Numbered from the stretch's first letter, positions 1 through 10,871 are shown. The stretch is 64,000 nt of DNA from Halopseudomonas oceani (GCF_002903165.1 NZ_PPSK01000002.1:248001-312000); one strand, 5' to 3'. Program-made: numbers and translations. Notes: generated by a model from the sequence alone, not told the origin.

Positions 1-1083
1 GCTGAGTTCTCTGTTGCCTACATGTATGACATGGGCCAGGGCGTCGAGCTGGACGATCTCAAGGCCATCGAGTACTACACGCGCTCCGCTGAGCAGGGCA
101 ATGCGGCGGCGCAGTTCAACCTCGCGCTGATGTATGACGAAGGCGAAGGCGTACCAGTGGATGACCTCAAGGCCATCGACTGGTACTTGCGCGCCGCCGA
201 GCAGGGTCACGCCGACGCGCAATACAATCTGGCGTTGATGTACGACGTGGGTGAGGGTGTGCCGGCCAACGACCGCAAAGCCGCCGAGTACTACCTGATG
301 GCGGCGCAGCAGGGCCATGCCGACGCCCAGTACAACCTGGCGCTGCTGTATGACAGTGGCGAAGGCGTGCCGCTGGACGATCGTGAGGCCATCCGTTGGT
401 ACACCGCAGCTGCCGAGCAGGGTGACGCGGCAGCGCAATACAACCTGGCGATTATGTATGACGAGGGTGAAGGTGTGCCGGTCGATGACCGTCGTGCCAT
501 CGAGTGGTACCGCAAGGCCGCAGAGCAGGGCCACAAGGATGCCCAGTACAACCTCGCATTGATGTACGACGAAGGTGAAGGCACCAAGGTGGATGACGCC
601 GAGGCGATCAACTGGTACTCCTTCGCAGCCGAACAGGGCCATGCCAAGGCCCAGTACAACCTCGCGCTGATGTACGACGAGGGTGAAGGCACCGCCGAAG
701 ACAATCAGGCTGCGATCAAGTGGTACACCGCTGCCGCCGAGCAGGGTGAGCGCAATGCCCAATACAACCTGGCTATCATGTATGACGAGGGTGAGGGCAC
801 GCCAGAGGACAACCTCGAGGCGATCAAGTGGTATGGCGCTGCAGCCAGTCAGGGTGAGCCCAGTGCGATGTTCAACCTGGCGATCATGTATATGAACGGT
901 GAGGGTATACGCACCAACAACGCGATGGCCTACATGCTGTTCGCGCTCAGTGCCGGGCAGGGGCTGGAAGGCGCCCGCGAGGCGCGTGATGTGGTGGCCG
1001 ATGAGCTTAGCGCCAGTCAGCTCAAGAAGGCTCAGCGCGCGGCCGCTGAATGGTCGGTAGGTGACCCACTGCCTGTTCTCTGA
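1..1083 (+). CDS. Sel1-repeat (SLR) protein, 5'-truncated by window edge
   Basis: The reading frame is open from base 1 (Ala-Glu-Phe-Ser-Val-Ala-Tyr before the first Met at 22), so the true start lies upstream. The visible part is almost entirely tandem 36-residue Sel1-like repeats. Nine units begin with a variant of MYDEGEGVPVDD and continue with AI.WY..AAEQG...AQYNLAL. Sel1 repeats form TPR-like alpha-alpha superhelices that act as protein-interaction scaffolds, often in envelope, stress or c-di-GMP-linked settings. The last unit degenerates (MYMNGEGIRTNN) and is followed by a capping helix rich in Ala and Glu. No catalytic domain is visible, and the signal peptide, if any, is outside the window. 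Specific role unknown. Confidence 0.9.
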   Translation, partial: AEFSVAYMYDMGQGVELDDLKAIEYYTRSAEQGNAAAQFNLALMYDEGEGVPVDDLKAIDWYLRAAEQGHADAQYNLALMYDVGEGVPANDRKAAEYYLMAAQQGHADAQYNLALLYDSGEGVPLDDREAIRWYTAAAEQGDAAAQYNLAIMYDEGEGVPVDDRRAIEWYRKAAEQGHKDAQYNLALMYDEGEGTKVDDAEAINWYSFAAEQGHAKAQYNLALMYDEGEGTAEDNQAAIKWYTAAAEQGERNAQYNLAIMYDEGEGTPEDNLEAIKWYGAAASQGEPSAMFNLAIMYMNGEGIRTNNAMAYMLFALSAGQGLEGAREARDVVADELSASQLKKAQRAAAEWSVGDPLPVL

Positions 1084-1259
1084 GTGCGGTAGCTTCTGTC
1101 TTATTCATGCTGTGAATAAGCTTTATCAGTGTGGCGGGGGTCCATTCCGGGCGCAATTTGCGTACTGTATCGGTCCCCGCAGAACGGCCAGTCGGCCGCC
1201 TTTGCATACCGAACAGTCTTTGTACTTCATCTTGCTCACATTATCCGGAGGTAGCTGAC

Positions 1260-2483
1260 ATGGCTGCGTTTGAAGATATCAAGAAGGTTGGCGTTATCGG
1301 CGCTGGCACCATGGGTCGCGGCATCGTGATGAACTTCGTCAATGCTGGCTACCCGGTCACCTGGTTGGACGTCAACGGCGAGATGCTGGAGAAGGGGCTG
1401 GTTGAAATCGCTGCGGTCTACAAGCGCTCGGTTGCCCAAGAGCGTTTTGACGACGCCGAAGCACAGGCTCGTGTCGCCCGCATCAGCACCACTCAGGACT
1501 ACGCAGACCTGGCTGACATGGACCTGGTGGTTGAGGCTGTCTATGAAAACATGGATCTGAAGAAGAAGATCTTTGCCGAACTGGACAAGGCGGTTAAGCC
1601 GTCCGCGATTCTGGCCACCAACACCTCTTACCTGGATATCGACGAAATCGCTTCTGCGACCCAGCGTCCGACTCAGGTTCTGGGCCTGCACTTCTTCAGC
1701 CCTGCACACATCATGAAGCTGCTGGAAGTCGTTCGCGGCAAGGCAACTGCTCAGGACGTTATGGACGCCTGTCTGGCCGTTGGCAAGAAGATTGGCAAGG
1801 AAGCGGTTCTGGCTGGCAACTGCCACGGCTTCATCGGTAACCGCATGCTGGAGAAGTACTCTCGCCAGTCTCGCGAAGTTGTGCTGGAAGGCTCCACTCC
1901 GTGGGAAGTTGACCAAGCGCTGCAGGGCTTCGGTATGGCTATGGGCCCGTACCGCATGTACGACGTGGTTGGTGTCGACCTGGGCTGGCGTTCCCGTCAG
2001 CTGGCCGGCGTCGGTCGTGGCGAGCCGATCGTATGGCTGGACAACAAGCTGTGTGAAATGGAGCGTTTCGGTCAGAAGAGCGGCCATGGCTTCTACAAGT
2101 ACGAAGCGGGCAGCCGTCAGGCGATCCACGACCCGGAAACCGACATGATGGCCCGTGAAGTAGCGGAAGAAGCCGGCTACACCGCCCGTGACGTATCCGC
2201 TGACGAAATCGTGACCCGCTGCATCCTGGCGCTGGTCAACGAAGGTGCGCGCATTCTGGACGAAGGCTTTGCCGAGTCTGCCGAAGATATCGACCGCGTT
2301 TACCGCTTCGGTTACGGCTTCCCAGCCGACCGCACTGGTCCGATGGCCTACGCCGACAGCCTGGGTCTGGACAAGGTGCTGGCCGAGATCCGTGCGCTGG
2401 AAGCCGAGCGTGGCGAGTTCTGGAAGCCGGCCGCCGGTCTGGTCAAGCTGGCTGAAGCGGGTGGTCGCTTCACCAAGGCCTGA
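1260..2483 (+). CDS. 3-hydroxyacyl-CoA dehydrogenase
   Basis: 407 aa. The N-terminal Rossmann fold has the dinucleotide motif GVIGAGTMGRG at about residues 11-21, and the catalytic-domain signature HFFSPAHIMKLLEVVRG follows. A C-terminal 3HCDH dimerisation domain repeats after about residue 190. These are the domains of NAD-dependent L-3-hydroxyacyl-CoA dehydrogenases, which oxidise 3-hydroxyacyl-CoA to 3-ketoacyl-CoA in beta-oxidation. There is no enoyl-CoA hydratase domain, so this is a stand-alone enzyme and not FadB. The ATG at 1260 is chosen because GGAGG lies about 9 nt upstream and the family motif starts a few residues in. An in-frame upstream Met at 1131 would add a non-homologous leader. 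It is monocistronic, with a terminator directly downstream. Substrate chain length cannot be read from sequence. Confidence 0.9.
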   Translation: MAAFEDIKKVGVIGAGTMGRGIVMNFVNAGYPVTWLDVNGEMLEKGLVEIAAVYKRSVAQERFDDAEAQARVARISTTQDYADLADMDLVVEAVYENMDLKKKIFAELDKAVKPSAILATNTSYLDIDEIASATQRPTQVLGLHFFSPAHIMKLLEVVRGKATAQDVMDACLAVGKKIGKEAVLAGNCHGFIGNRMLEKYSRQSREVVLEGSTPWEVDQALQGFGMAMGPYRMYDVVGVDLGWRSRQLAGVGRGEPIVWLDNKLCEMERFGQKSGHGFYKYEAGSRQAIHDPETDMMAREVAEEAGYTARDVSADEIVTRCILALVNEGARILDEGFAESAEDIDRVYRFGYGFPADRTGPMAYADSLGLDKVLAEIRALEAERGEFWKPAAGLVKLAEAGGRFTKA

Positions 2484-2495
2484 TCTGGTCAATAA

Positions 2496-2530
2496 AAAAC
2501 CGCGACAGCCTGGGCTGTCGCGGTTTTTTT
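2496..2530. terminator. Bidirectional rho-independent terminator
   Basis: An 11-bp stem CCGCGACAGCC/GGCTGTCGCGG (2500-2510 and 2513-2523) is followed by T7 on the plus strand and preceded by an A-run that gives a T-run on the minus strand. It sits between the convergent 3-hydroxyacyl-CoA dehydrogenase and DUF3108 genes and probably serves both. Confidence 0.9.
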
Positions 2531-2578
2531 GTGCCTGTTATCCGGGCAAAGCCAGCTCCGTGGGGCGGCGCTGTGGTC

Positions 2579-3361
2579 TTAGTCGTTGCTGACCGGGATG
2601 CCGGTAACCGGCTGGCCGTTGACGGTCGCTTCCTTGAGCATGATCTGATAGTGCTGGCCATCGGTTTCAATTTGGCTCAGGCGAACCAGCAGGTAGTTCC
2701 AGTCCTTGGCAAACCAGAGGGTGGTTTCACGACGTGCGTCGGGCTCGCGCACACGCTCTACTTCAACGGCGTCAAATTGGCCGGCACGGGTTGTCACCCG
2801 TTCTTCGCCGACGACGCGGAATTCATATTCTTCTACTTCGTCGCCGTCGACCACGCGGTAGGTCATGTCCTTCTTGCCGGCAGCCAGATCGGCCTGCAGG
2901 GCCAGCTGGTAGGTGGTCTTGTCGAGCAAGCCGGGTTCGGTTGGCAGGCTGAACGCTTCGCCCTTGTAGGTGCCGGTGACCTGCGCCTGGGGCCAGTCGA
3001 AGTGTTGCAGGATTTCCTTGCCCCGACCGAGGCCGCGGCGCTCGTAGTGGTAGTCAATCGGCTGAATCTGATTGTCGGCCACCCGCAGGGTGCTTTGCTC
3101 GGTTAGCCTGGCAACGAACATGCTGGCGCTGAAGGAGAGCTTCCAGCTGCCGTCGGCGTTGGGCTGCAGGCTGTGAATGGCTTCGCCGTTGACCGGGATG
3201 TTTTTCATGTCTGCGGCGTAACTGGCGCTGAATGGCTCCAGCTCGAGGGCGCCGGCGGTGCTGGCAGTTAAGCTGAGCAGCAGGCCTGCGAGGGGGTTGG
3301 TAAAACGATGGTGCGCTATTCTTTTAATGGTCGTGTTGGCATGCATCTGGTCTTGTCTCAT
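2579..3361 (-). CDS. DUF3108 domain-containing periplasmic protein
   Basis: 260 aa. The N-terminus carries basic residues and then a hydrophobic segment GLLLSLTASTAGA (about 26-38), consistent with export to the periplasm. The rest matches the DUF3108 family as I know it: a beta-rich protein with a FSASYAADMKNIPVNGEA start and a conserved LWFAKDWNYLLVRL segment near the C-terminus. Function is unknown. The start ATG overlaps the purN stop as ATGA, which fixes this start and implies translational coupling. The pairing with purN is conserved in Pseudomonas (from memory PA0943/PA0944) but does not itself suggest a role in purine synthesis. Confidence 0.8.
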   Translation of the reverse strand: MRQDQMHANTTIKRIAHHRFTNPLAGLLLSLTASTAGALELEPFSASYAADMKNIPVNGEAIHSLQPNADGSWKLSFSASMFVARLTEQSTLRVADNQIQPIDYHYERRGLGRGKEILQHFDWPQAQVTGTYKGEAFSLPTEPGLLDKTTYQLALQADLAAGKKDMTYRVVDGDEVEEYEFRVVGEERVTTRAGQFDAVEVERVREPDARRETTLWFAKDWNYLLVRLSQIETDGQHYQIMLKEATVNGQPVTGIPVSND

Positions 3362-4017
3362 CTGCCGGATTCGATGTCTTCCAGTCTTAACCCGCTGGGC
3401 GGAACGGGCACGTCGTCCAGACGGGCCTGATCACCCTCCAGGCGCAGGCGACCGGTTGCAAACCAGCGCGCTGCGAGCGGATACAGACGGTGCTCCTTCA
3501 CCTGTACGCGAGCGGCCAGACTGGCAGCGTCATCGTCCGGGTGAACGGTCACTCGTCCCTGTATGACTACTGGACCGCCATCAAGTTCTTCAGTGACGAA
3601 ATGAATACTGGCTCCGTGCTCTTCATCGCCCTCGTCCAGTGCGCGCTGGTGGGTCTGCAGACCCTTGTGTCGCGGTAGCAGTGAGGGGTGAATGTTGAGT
3701 AGCCTGCCACGGTAATGTGTCACAAAATCGGCAGTGAGAATGCGCATGAAGCCGGCGAGCAGCACCAGATCAGGCTGGAATGCATCAATTTCGGCGATCA
3801 GTGCCTGGTCAAATGCAGCGCGGTCGGTGAAGTTGCGGTGGTCCAGGGCGCGGGTCTCAATGCCTGCGTCGCTGGCGCGGACCAGACCATAGGCCTCGGC
3901 CTTGTTGGAGATGACCGCGACGATCTCGGCCGGCGCATCCGCGCCGGCGAGGTCGTCGATCAGTGCCTGCAGGTTGGTGCCTGATCCGGAGATCAGGACA
4001 ACAATACGGCTGCGCAC
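3358..4017 (-). CDS. purN: Phosphoribosylglycinamide formyltransferase
   Basis: 219 aa, the usual PurN length. The N-terminus RIVVLISGSGTNLQALID is the phosphate-binding P-loop of GAR transformylase. The catalytic region LLNIHPSLLPRHKG and the HFVTEELDGGPVV segment with the catalytic Asp are present. It transfers a formyl group from 10-formyl-THF to GAR in step 3 of de novo purine synthesis in the cytosol. It lies 3 nt downstream of purM in the same operon and is coupled by ATGA overlap to the DUF3108 gene. Confidence 0.97.
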   Translation of the reverse strand: MRSRIVVLISGSGTNLQALIDDLAGADAPAEIVAVISNKAEAYGLVRASDAGIETRALDHRNFTDRAAFDQALIAEIDAFQPDLVLLAGFMRILTADFVTHYRGRLLNIHPSLLPRHKGLQTHQRALDEGDEEHGASIHFVTEELDGGPVVIQGRVTVHPDDDAASLAARVQVKEHRLYPLAARWFATGRLRLEGDQARLDDVPVPPSGLRLEDIESGR

Positions 4018-4020
4018 CTT

Positions 4021-5085
4021 TTAGTTGCCGTGCTGCAGAACAACAGCTTCAGCGCCTTCTGCGCCGCTGGCGATACGGCCAATGATCCAGGGTTGCTCGC
4101 CGGCGTCACGCAGGCTCTGGAGGGCAGCTTCGGCCTGCTCTTCTGCAACGCAGATGACCATGCCAACGCCGCAGTTCAGCACCCGGTGCATTTCGGTTTC
4201 GTCGACATTGCCCTGCTCCTGCAGCCAGTTGAATACGGCGGGGCGCTGCCAGCTGGCCAGATCAATGATTGCCTGTGAGCCTTCCGGCAGAACGCGCGGA
4301 ATGTTCTCCAGCAGGCCGCCACCGGTGATGTGGGCCATGGCTTTCACGGCACCGGTCTGCTTGATCAGTTGCAGCAGGGCCTTGACGTAGATGCGGGTCG
4401 GCGCCATTAGCAGTTCGCTCAGTGGCTTGCCGTCGAGCTGGGTGCTGTGGATGTCGATACCGGCGACTTCGATGATCTTGCGGATCAGCGAGTAGCCGTT
4501 GGAGTGCGGGCCGGAGGAGGGCAGGGCAATCAGGGCGTCGCCGTCGATGACCTTGCTGCCGTCAATGATATCGGCCTTTTCGACCACGCCAACACAGAAG
4601 CCGGCCAGGTCGTAGTCTTCGCCTTCGTACATACCGGGCATTTCGGCGGTTTCACCGCCAACCAGCGCGCAGCCGGCCAGTTCACAGCCGGCGCCGATGC
4701 CGGTCACAACCTGAGCGGCAACATCCACGTTCAGCTTGCCGGTGGCGTAGTAGTCGAGGAAAAACAGCGGTTCGGCACCGCAGACCACCAGATCGTTTAC
4801 ACACATGGCGACCAGGTCGATACCGATCTGGTCGTGCATGTTCAGATCCATCGCCAGACGCAGCTTGGTGCCGACGCCGTCGGTACCGGACACCAGTACC
4901 GGCTGGCGATAGCCTTCAGGGATTTCGCACAGGGCGCCAAAGCCGCCCAGGCCGCCCATTACCTCCGGACGCGCGGTGCGCTTGGCAACGTGCTTGATAC
5001 GGTCGACCAGGGCGTTACCGGCGGCGATGTCCACACCGGCGTCTTTGTAGCTGATCGAGGGTTTGGAAGGCGTCTGGCTGCTCAT
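4021..5085 (-). CDS. purM: Phosphoribosylformylglycinamidine cyclo-ligase
   Basis: 354 aa. Family hallmarks are [20 protein letters not shown] at the N-terminus, [13 protein letters not shown], the metal and nucleotide-binding segment [39 protein letters not shown], and [17 protein letters not shown]. It makes AIR from FGAM using ATP, step 5 of de novo purine synthesis. The ATG at 5085 is chosen because the SYKDAG motif follows 11 residues later. The frame stays open to 5220 but the extra residues look non-homologous. It is the first gene of a purM-purN-DUF3108 operon and is divergent from the DUF2066 gene. Confidence 0.97.
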   Translation of the reverse strand: MSSQTPSKPSISYKDAGVDIAAGNALVDRIKHVAKRTARPEVMGGLGGFGALCEIPEGYRQPVLVSGTDGVGTKLRLAMDLNMHDQIGIDLVAMCVNDLVVCGAEPLFFLDYYATGKLNVDVAAQVVTGIGAGCELAGCALVGGETAEMPGMYEGEDYDLAGFCVGVVEKADIIDGSKVIDGDALIALPSSGPHSNGYSLIRKIIEVAGIDIHSTQLDGKPLSELLMAPTRIYVKALLQLIKQTGAVKAMAHITGGGLLENIPRVLPEGSQAIIDLASWQRPAVFNWLQEQGNVDETEMHRVLNCGVGMVICVAEEQAEAALQSLRDAGEQPWIIGRIASGAEGAEAVVLQHGN

Positions 5086-5349
5086 GAGCGGTTCTCGAAC
5101 TGTTGAAAAAGGATAGGGCTCGACACGCCTTGGGTGCTGTGCGGGCAGGCGCTTTCGAATAGCGGCATAGTCTACCAATTCATGCTCGGCAGAGCCATGC
5201 CGAACGCGGTCTCCCGACATACTGAATGCGGCATGCTGCGCTGGTCTGCGGCAAGTTGGTTGCCGCGCCTGCGAGGCTTGGTTAATGTAACGGGCTATCG
5301 CAGCATTATCGTGGCTGTGAAAATTTCCAGCTATCCGACGGAACTGTCC

Positions 5350-6441
5350 ATGCTCCTGTTGCGTAACGCCTGTATCGGTCTTGTCTCATTCTGTCTGCCG
5401 CTGTTTTCCCAAGCGGCTGTCGTCGAATCCCTATATCAGGTCGATGTTCCGCCCCACGCTGAGGCTGATCAGTCTGCCCAGTTGGCCGTCGCAGCCAAGG
5501 TGATGCTGGAGCGGCTGGCAGGCGCCGGCGTAAAGACCGATAGCGGCCCGTTGGCCGATGTGCTGGCGGAGCCAACCCGAGTTACCCGCCAGGTTGGTTC
5601 GCTTGGCGACGATGGCGCGTTGCGTGTCGAGTTTGATCCCGTGTTGCTGCGCGAGGCGTTGGGGAAGGCCAGTGTGCCGGTTCTCGGGCGTAATCGTCCG
5701 GGGATTCTGGTCTGGGCAGTGCAGGGAGATGATTACAGCCGTGATTTTATCGGTACTTCCGGTGAGATGGGGCAGGCGTTAAAAACCGCAGGGCGTTACC
5801 GTGGTGTTGCTCTGATGCAGCCGCTGGCCGATCTGCAGGATCGCAGCAGCGTCAGCGAGCAGGATGTGGTGGACGCGAGTCAGGATGTGCTGGAAAGCGC
5901 CAGTGATCGCTACTCCAGCGAGGGTGTGCTGGCGCTGTCGGTCAGCCATGAAGCGGACACCTGGGGTGCCCAATGGACCCTGTGGCTGAATGATCGGAAG
6001 CTGACCGGCAAGGCCAGCAGTGAGGACCCTCTGGCGGTTGCTGACGAGTTGATGCAGGCGATTGCTGCCGAGGTTCATCGGCAGTACGCCGTGGGCGGGG
6101 CGTCTTCGGCTGCCCCGGTATCTGGCTGGCAGCTGGAAGTCAGCGGTATTAACAGTGTTGATGCGTTTGCCAACCTGCAGCGTACGCTGCAGCAGTTGGG
6201 TATGGAGCAGCAACCCAGCCTGCTCTCGGTTGAAGGTGATCGTGTGCACTTCAGCGTCGATTTTGCCGGTGACCGTGCTCAGCTTGAGCGCATGCTGATG
6301 CTGGATCAGCGCCTGGTTGAAGTCGCTCCGCCAGCTGCCGAGCCAGTCGAAACAGCTGAGCCAGAGGTGCTGGTGGACGACGCAGCAGAGCCAATCGAGC
6401 CAGCAGAACAGGTCAATACGCTGTATTATCGCTGGCGCTGA
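5350..6441 (+). CDS. DUF2066 domain-containing exported protein
   Basis: 363 aa from the ATG at 5350, which begins a clear signal peptide ([22 protein letters not shown]). Upstream in-frame Met codons give a leader without family resemblance. The mature part matches DUF2066: an N-terminal [13 protein letters not shown] region, a central [14 protein letters not shown] segment, and a repetitive Glu/Ala/Pro tail before a terminal LYYRWR. Function is unknown; export suggests a periplasmic or envelope role. The position between divergent purM and hda is conserved in Pseudomonas. The 264-bp purM gap (5086-5349) must hold promoters for both directions, but I do not see strong consensus boxes. Confidence 0.75.
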   Translation: MLLLRNACIGLVSFCLPLFSQAAVVESLYQVDVPPHAEADQSAQLAVAAKVMLERLAGAGVKTDSGPLADVLAEPTRVTRQVGSLGDDGALRVEFDPVLLREALGKASVPVLGRNRPGILVWAVQGDDYSRDFIGTSGEMGQALKTAGRYRGVALMQPLADLQDRSSVSEQDVVDASQDVLESASDRYSSEGVLALSVSHEADTWGAQWTLWLNDRKLTGKASSEDPLAVADELMQAIAAEVHRQYAVGGASSAAPVSGWQLEVSGINSVDAFANLQRTLQQLGMEQQPSLLSVEGDRVHFSVDFAGDRAQLERMLMLDQRLVEVAPPAAEPVETAEPEVLVDDAAEPIEPAEQVNTLYYRWR

Positions 6442-6500
6442 TTAGCGTCGGCGGGCCGCTCAGGCGCTTGTGGGCATTTTGCGCTGCGTGATCTCGTTAG

Positions 6501-6596
6501 CCGTATCGTGCTCTGGCCCTCTACAACGGGCGGTCGCCAGGCAATTATGAAGTCGACAATGTACGTGTCGAGTTGGATGAGGAAGAGCAACACTGA
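6501..6596 (+). pseudogene. Possible gene remnant abutting hda
   Basis: An open segment follows a TAG at 6498 and reads ALALYNGRSPGNYEV followed by an acidic tail, ending in a TGA that overlaps the hda ATG as TGATG. It has no ATG or GTG and only a late TTG. A TGATG junction normally marks a coupled upstream gene, so this could be the 3' end of a degraded gene. The YNG context weakly resembles the RALARYNGS segment of lytic transglycosylases. Very uncertain; it may be chance. Confidence 0.2.
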
Positions 6597-7309
6597 TGTC
6601 GGCGGGACAACCAGTTCAACTGCCCTTGGGTATCAAGCTGCGCGACGAAGCGACCTTTGCCAGCTATTACCCGGGCCCGAATGCGACGGTGCTGGCGGCG
6701 ACGCAGGCGTTTGCCTCCTTGCAGACGCCTGCGTCGGAGTGTTGCCTGTTTCTCTGGGGAACTGAAGGCACTGGTCGCACGCATTTGTTGCAGGCGGCCT
6801 GTCATGCTCTCGCCGATGAAGGTGGTCTGGCCATGTACCTGCCGCTGGATGAACTGGTCGACGAAGGTCCGTTGCTGCTCGAAGGCATGGAGTCGGTAGA
6901 CCTGCTCTGTCTGGACAAGCTGGAGGCGATTGTCGGCCGTGCGGACTGGGAGGAAGCCCTGTTCCATCTCTACAACCGGTTGCGTGAGCAGGGTGGGCGT
7001 TTATTGCTGGCCGCGACCGCGGCGCCAAAAGCCCTTGGCCTCAAGCTGGCTGACCTCGAATCACGGTTAGGCTGGGGGCTGGTATTTCAGCTGCAGCCGC
7101 TGGATGACGAGGGCAAGCAGGAAGTGTTGAAGTTGCGCGCTGCCCAGCGTGGTCTGCAACTGGGTGATGATGTTGCCCGGTACATTCTCAGTCGCGGAGC
7201 CCGCGGCATGGGGGAGTTGTTTGCCGCCCTGGAAACACTGGATCAGGCGTCACTGCGTGATCAGCATCGATTGACCATTCCCTTCGTCAAGCGGGAGATG
7301 GGCTGGTAG
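6596..7309 (+). CDS. hda: DnaA regulatory inactivator Hda
   Basis: 237 aa AAA+ protein related to DnaA domain III. The N-terminal clamp-binding motif QLPLGIKLRD (about residues 8-17) fits the beta-clamp-binding pentapeptide of Hda. A DnaA-like opening (FASYYPGPNATVL), a Walker-A-like GTEGTGRTHLLQAA and a conserved Asp stretch LLCLDKLEAI follow. With DNA-loaded clamp, Hda stimulates hydrolysis of DnaA-ATP and prevents re-initiation. The Walker A lacks the classical Lys (Arg instead), as is usual for Hda. SD-like GAGGAAGAG lies just upstream. Probably co-transcribed with the DUF2066 gene. Confidence 0.93.
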   Translation: MSAGQPVQLPLGIKLRDEATFASYYPGPNATVLAATQAFASLQTPASECCLFLWGTEGTGRTHLLQAACHALADEGGLAMYLPLDELVDEGPLLLEGMESVDLLCLDKLEAIVGRADWEEALFHLYNRLREQGGRLLLAATAAPKALGLKLADLESRLGWGLVFQLQPLDDEGKQEVLKLRAAQRGLQLGDDVARYILSRGARGMGELFAALETLDQASLRDQHRLTIPFVKREMGW

Positions 7310-7344
7310 CCGAATCTCCCGCTGGGTTCTCTGGGTGGCCCCGC

Positions 7345-8709
<1,365 letters not shown>

Positions 8710-8865
8710 CGGGCAGTGCTCCGTGTGACGGTGGCCTGAAGCAGGGTTGGGGGGTATTCTAAGCGCTAGCGGCCAGTTGAAAAACTACCTGCGTTGCCAT
8801 CTGCTGGCTGCCTAGCCTACGTTTTGCAACAGGCTACTAAAAGTTAAGGCTGTCAGGGAGATAAG

Positions 8866-10128
8866 ATGCCGCGCCAACTGAATCTGTTTTTGCATTTTGT
8901 TCGCTATCTGGGGCGACGCTTTCTCGAAGACAACTGTATAAAGAATGCGGCTGCATTGACCTACACCACGCTGTTCGCTGTGGTGCCGGTAATGACGGTC
9001 GCTTACGCCATGCTCGCGGCGATCCCGGCGTTTGATCAGGTGGGTGGTCAGGTCGAGGCGTTCATTTTCAAGAATTTTCTCCCCGCCAGTGGTGAGGCGC
9101 TGCAACGCCATCTGAGCGCGTTTTCAACCCAGGCTAGGCAGTTGACTGGCGTTGGTATCGCCCTGCTGATGGTCACTGCGTTGATGATGCTGGTGAATAT
9201 CGAGAAGGCATTCAATGCAATCTGGCGTATTCGCCAGCCCCGCCGGGGATTATCCAGCTTTTTGCTCTACTGGGCCGTCCTGAGTATCGGGCCGTTGCTG
9301 CTTGGCGCCGGCTTTGTCGTCAGTACCTATATCGCTTCCATTTCGCTGTTTCAGCAGGGCGCACTGCTCGGCTCAGTTTGGAACAAGCTGCTGCTGGCGC
9401 TGCCCATATTGCTGAGCATTGCCGCTTTTACCCTGATCTTTGTGGCGGTGCCAAATACTCGCGTACCGGTGCGCTATGGCCTGGCTGGTGGCATCTTCGT
9501 TGCTTTGCTATTTGAGGCCGCCAAGGCCTGTTTTGGGGTCTACGTTACTCTTTTTCCAGGTTATCAGTTGATCTACGGCGCCTTTGCCGCCGTGCCGCTG
9601 TTCCTTTTGTGGATCTATGTCAGTTGGCTGATCATCCTGCTTGGCGCTGAGCTGGTTAGCAATATGGGTAATGGGCACGCCTGGCGTCGTCCCGAGTATC
9701 CTTGGATGATCAATTTGCTGGCGTTGCTGAGGGTGTTCCTGTCTGCCCAGCAACGTGGTGAACAGGTTGATCTGGCACGGGTAAATGCCGCTGGCTGGTC
9801 GATGCATGAGGAGCTCTGGCTGCAGTTGACCGACTGGCTGGAAAGTGAGCAGGTGGTAACGCGCACCCAGAATGGCTGCTATGTGTTGTGCCGCGATCTG
9901 GATGAAATGGAGCTGAGCCGGTTGCTCGAGCGTATGCCGGTGCCGATGGTGGCCCATGAGGCCTTGCCCGCAGCACTTCCCGCAGGGGAGGACTGGTATC
10001 CGGCCTTCAGCGAGGCACTGGCCGAAGCGGACGAGGCGCGGCGCACTCACCTGCGGGGTACCGTGAAACAATGGCTGTTGGGCGGCTCGTTCTCCGCTGC
10101 CGAACAGACCAGTAAGGAGGGCGTATGA
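8866..10128 (+). CDS. YihY/BrkB-family inner membrane protein
   Basis: 420 aa. The first ~290 residues hold six membrane helices with family motifs ALTYTTLFAVVPVM, NIEKAFNAIW, GPLLLGAGFV and GSYAAVPLFL-like IYGAFAAVPLFLLWIYVSW. A soluble C-terminal tail of about 130 residues resembles a winged-helix-like extension and is seen in the longer pseudomonad members. The family was once called ribonuclease BN, wrongly; the function is unsettled, possibly transport. GGGAG lies about 10 nt before the ATG. It overlaps the thioredoxin gene by ATGA, indicating a YihY-tlpA-acyP operon. Confidence 0.88.
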   Translation: MPRQLNLFLHFVRYLGRRFLEDNCIKNAAALTYTTLFAVVPVMTVAYAMLAAIPAFDQVGGQVEAFIFKNFLPASGEALQRHLSAFSTQARQLTGVGIALLMVTALMMLVNIEKAFNAIWRIRQPRRGLSSFLLYWAVLSIGPLLLGAGFVVSTYIASISLFQQGALLGSVWNKLLLALPILLSIAAFTLIFVAVPNTRVPVRYGLAGGIFVALLFEAAKACFGVYVTLFPGYQLIYGAFAAVPLFLLWIYVSWLIILLGAELVSNMGNGHAWRRPEYPWMINLLALLRVFLSAQQRGEQVDLARVNAAGWSMHEELWLQLTDWLESEQVVTRTQNGCYVLCRDLDEMELSRLLERMPVPMVAHEALPAALPAGEDWYPAFSEALAEADEARRTHLRGTVKQWLLGGSFSAAEQTSKEGV

Positions 10129-10574
10129 GGTTGCTCGGGCGAATCACGCTGCTGCTCGGGGGGCTGTTGCTCGGTGCCTGCGATGGTACTGATGTGTGGC
10201 TGGATCATAACGGCAATGCGGTTGCGCGTGAGCAGCTGCAGGGGCAGCGGGTGTTGGTCAACTTCTGGGCTGAGTGGTGTGGCCCCTGCCGCGACGAGTT
10301 GCCGGAATTGAATCGGTTGGCGGCTGAGCTGGCGACCGGACGCGTGGTCGGTGTCGATTACGACGGCGCTGCTGGTGAGCAGCTCAAGGCAACTGCGGAG
10401 CGGATGGATATTCGGTTCCCGGTACTGGGGGCGGAGTTTGTCAGCGCCTTTGGGCTGCCGCGCCCGCAGGTATTGCCCACCACCTATTTGCTTGATGGTG
10501 ACGGGCGAATACTTGAGACCCTGCAGGGGCCGCAGCATTACGATGAGCTGAAACAGTTGATGACGACCGAATAG
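10125..10574 (+). CDS. TlpA-like thioredoxin lipoprotein
   Basis: 149 aa. An N-terminal signal ends in a lipobox LGAC (Cys19), so the protein is likely membrane-anchored in the periplasm. The thioredoxin active site is FWAEWCGPCRDE with Cys52 and Cys55, followed by a cis-Pro segment PTTYLLDGDGRI. TlpA/ResA-like proteins reduce periplasmic disulfides, often for cytochrome c or oxidase assembly. Its own target is not indicated by neighbours (YihY and acylphosphatase). ATGA overlap with YihY. Confidence 0.88.
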   Translation: MRLLGRITLLLGGLLLGACDGTDVWLDHNGNAVAREQLQGQRVLVNFWAEWCGPCRDELPELNRLAAELATGRVVGVDYDGAAGEQLKATAERMDIRFPVLGAEFVSAFGLPRPQVLPTTYLLDGDGRILETLQGPQHYDELKQLMTTE

Positions 10575-10587
10575 GCTGGAGGCGTTG

Positions 10588-10860
10588 ATGAGTGATATTT
10601 GCGTGCAGGGAAGGGTGGTCGGAAAGGTGCAAGGTGTTGGTTTTCGGCAGGCGACGGTTCGTGAGGCCTCGCGGCTGGGGATCAACGGCTGGGTACGAAA
10701 CCAGGCTGATGGCAGCGTGGCATTGCTGCTGTGTGGCTCGGAGGATGCACTCGAGGCGATGACTGGTTGGCTGCAGCGCGGCTCAGCACAGGCAAAGGTT
10801 GAGAGTGTCGAGCTGGAAGCCTGTGTCTGGCAGGATATCGCCGGCTTTGTTCAGCTGTGA
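10588..10860 (+). CDS. Acylphosphatase
   Basis: 90 aa, the typical length. Signature 1 GKVQGVGFRQATVREAS contains the catalytic Arg, and signature 2 GINGWVRNQADGSV contains the catalytic Asn. It hydrolyses acyl phosphates such as acetyl phosphate. ATG at 10588 is chosen over the adjacent TTG at 10585 because GGAGG sits 5 nt before it, whereas the TTG would be too close. Last gene of the YihY-tlpA-acyP operon, converging on the lytic transglycosylase. Confidence 0.93.
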   Translation: MSDICVQGRVVGKVQGVGFRQATVREASRLGINGWVRNQADGSVALLLCGSEDALEAMTGWLQRGSAQAKVESVELEACVWQDIAGFVQL

Positions 10861-10871
10861 CGGGCGCTTGA

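Noticed and set aside
1236-2492. 418-codon frame antisense to the 3-hydroxyacyl-CoA dehydrogenase
   Set aside because: Shadow frame, and it runs across the shared terminator region without its own signals.
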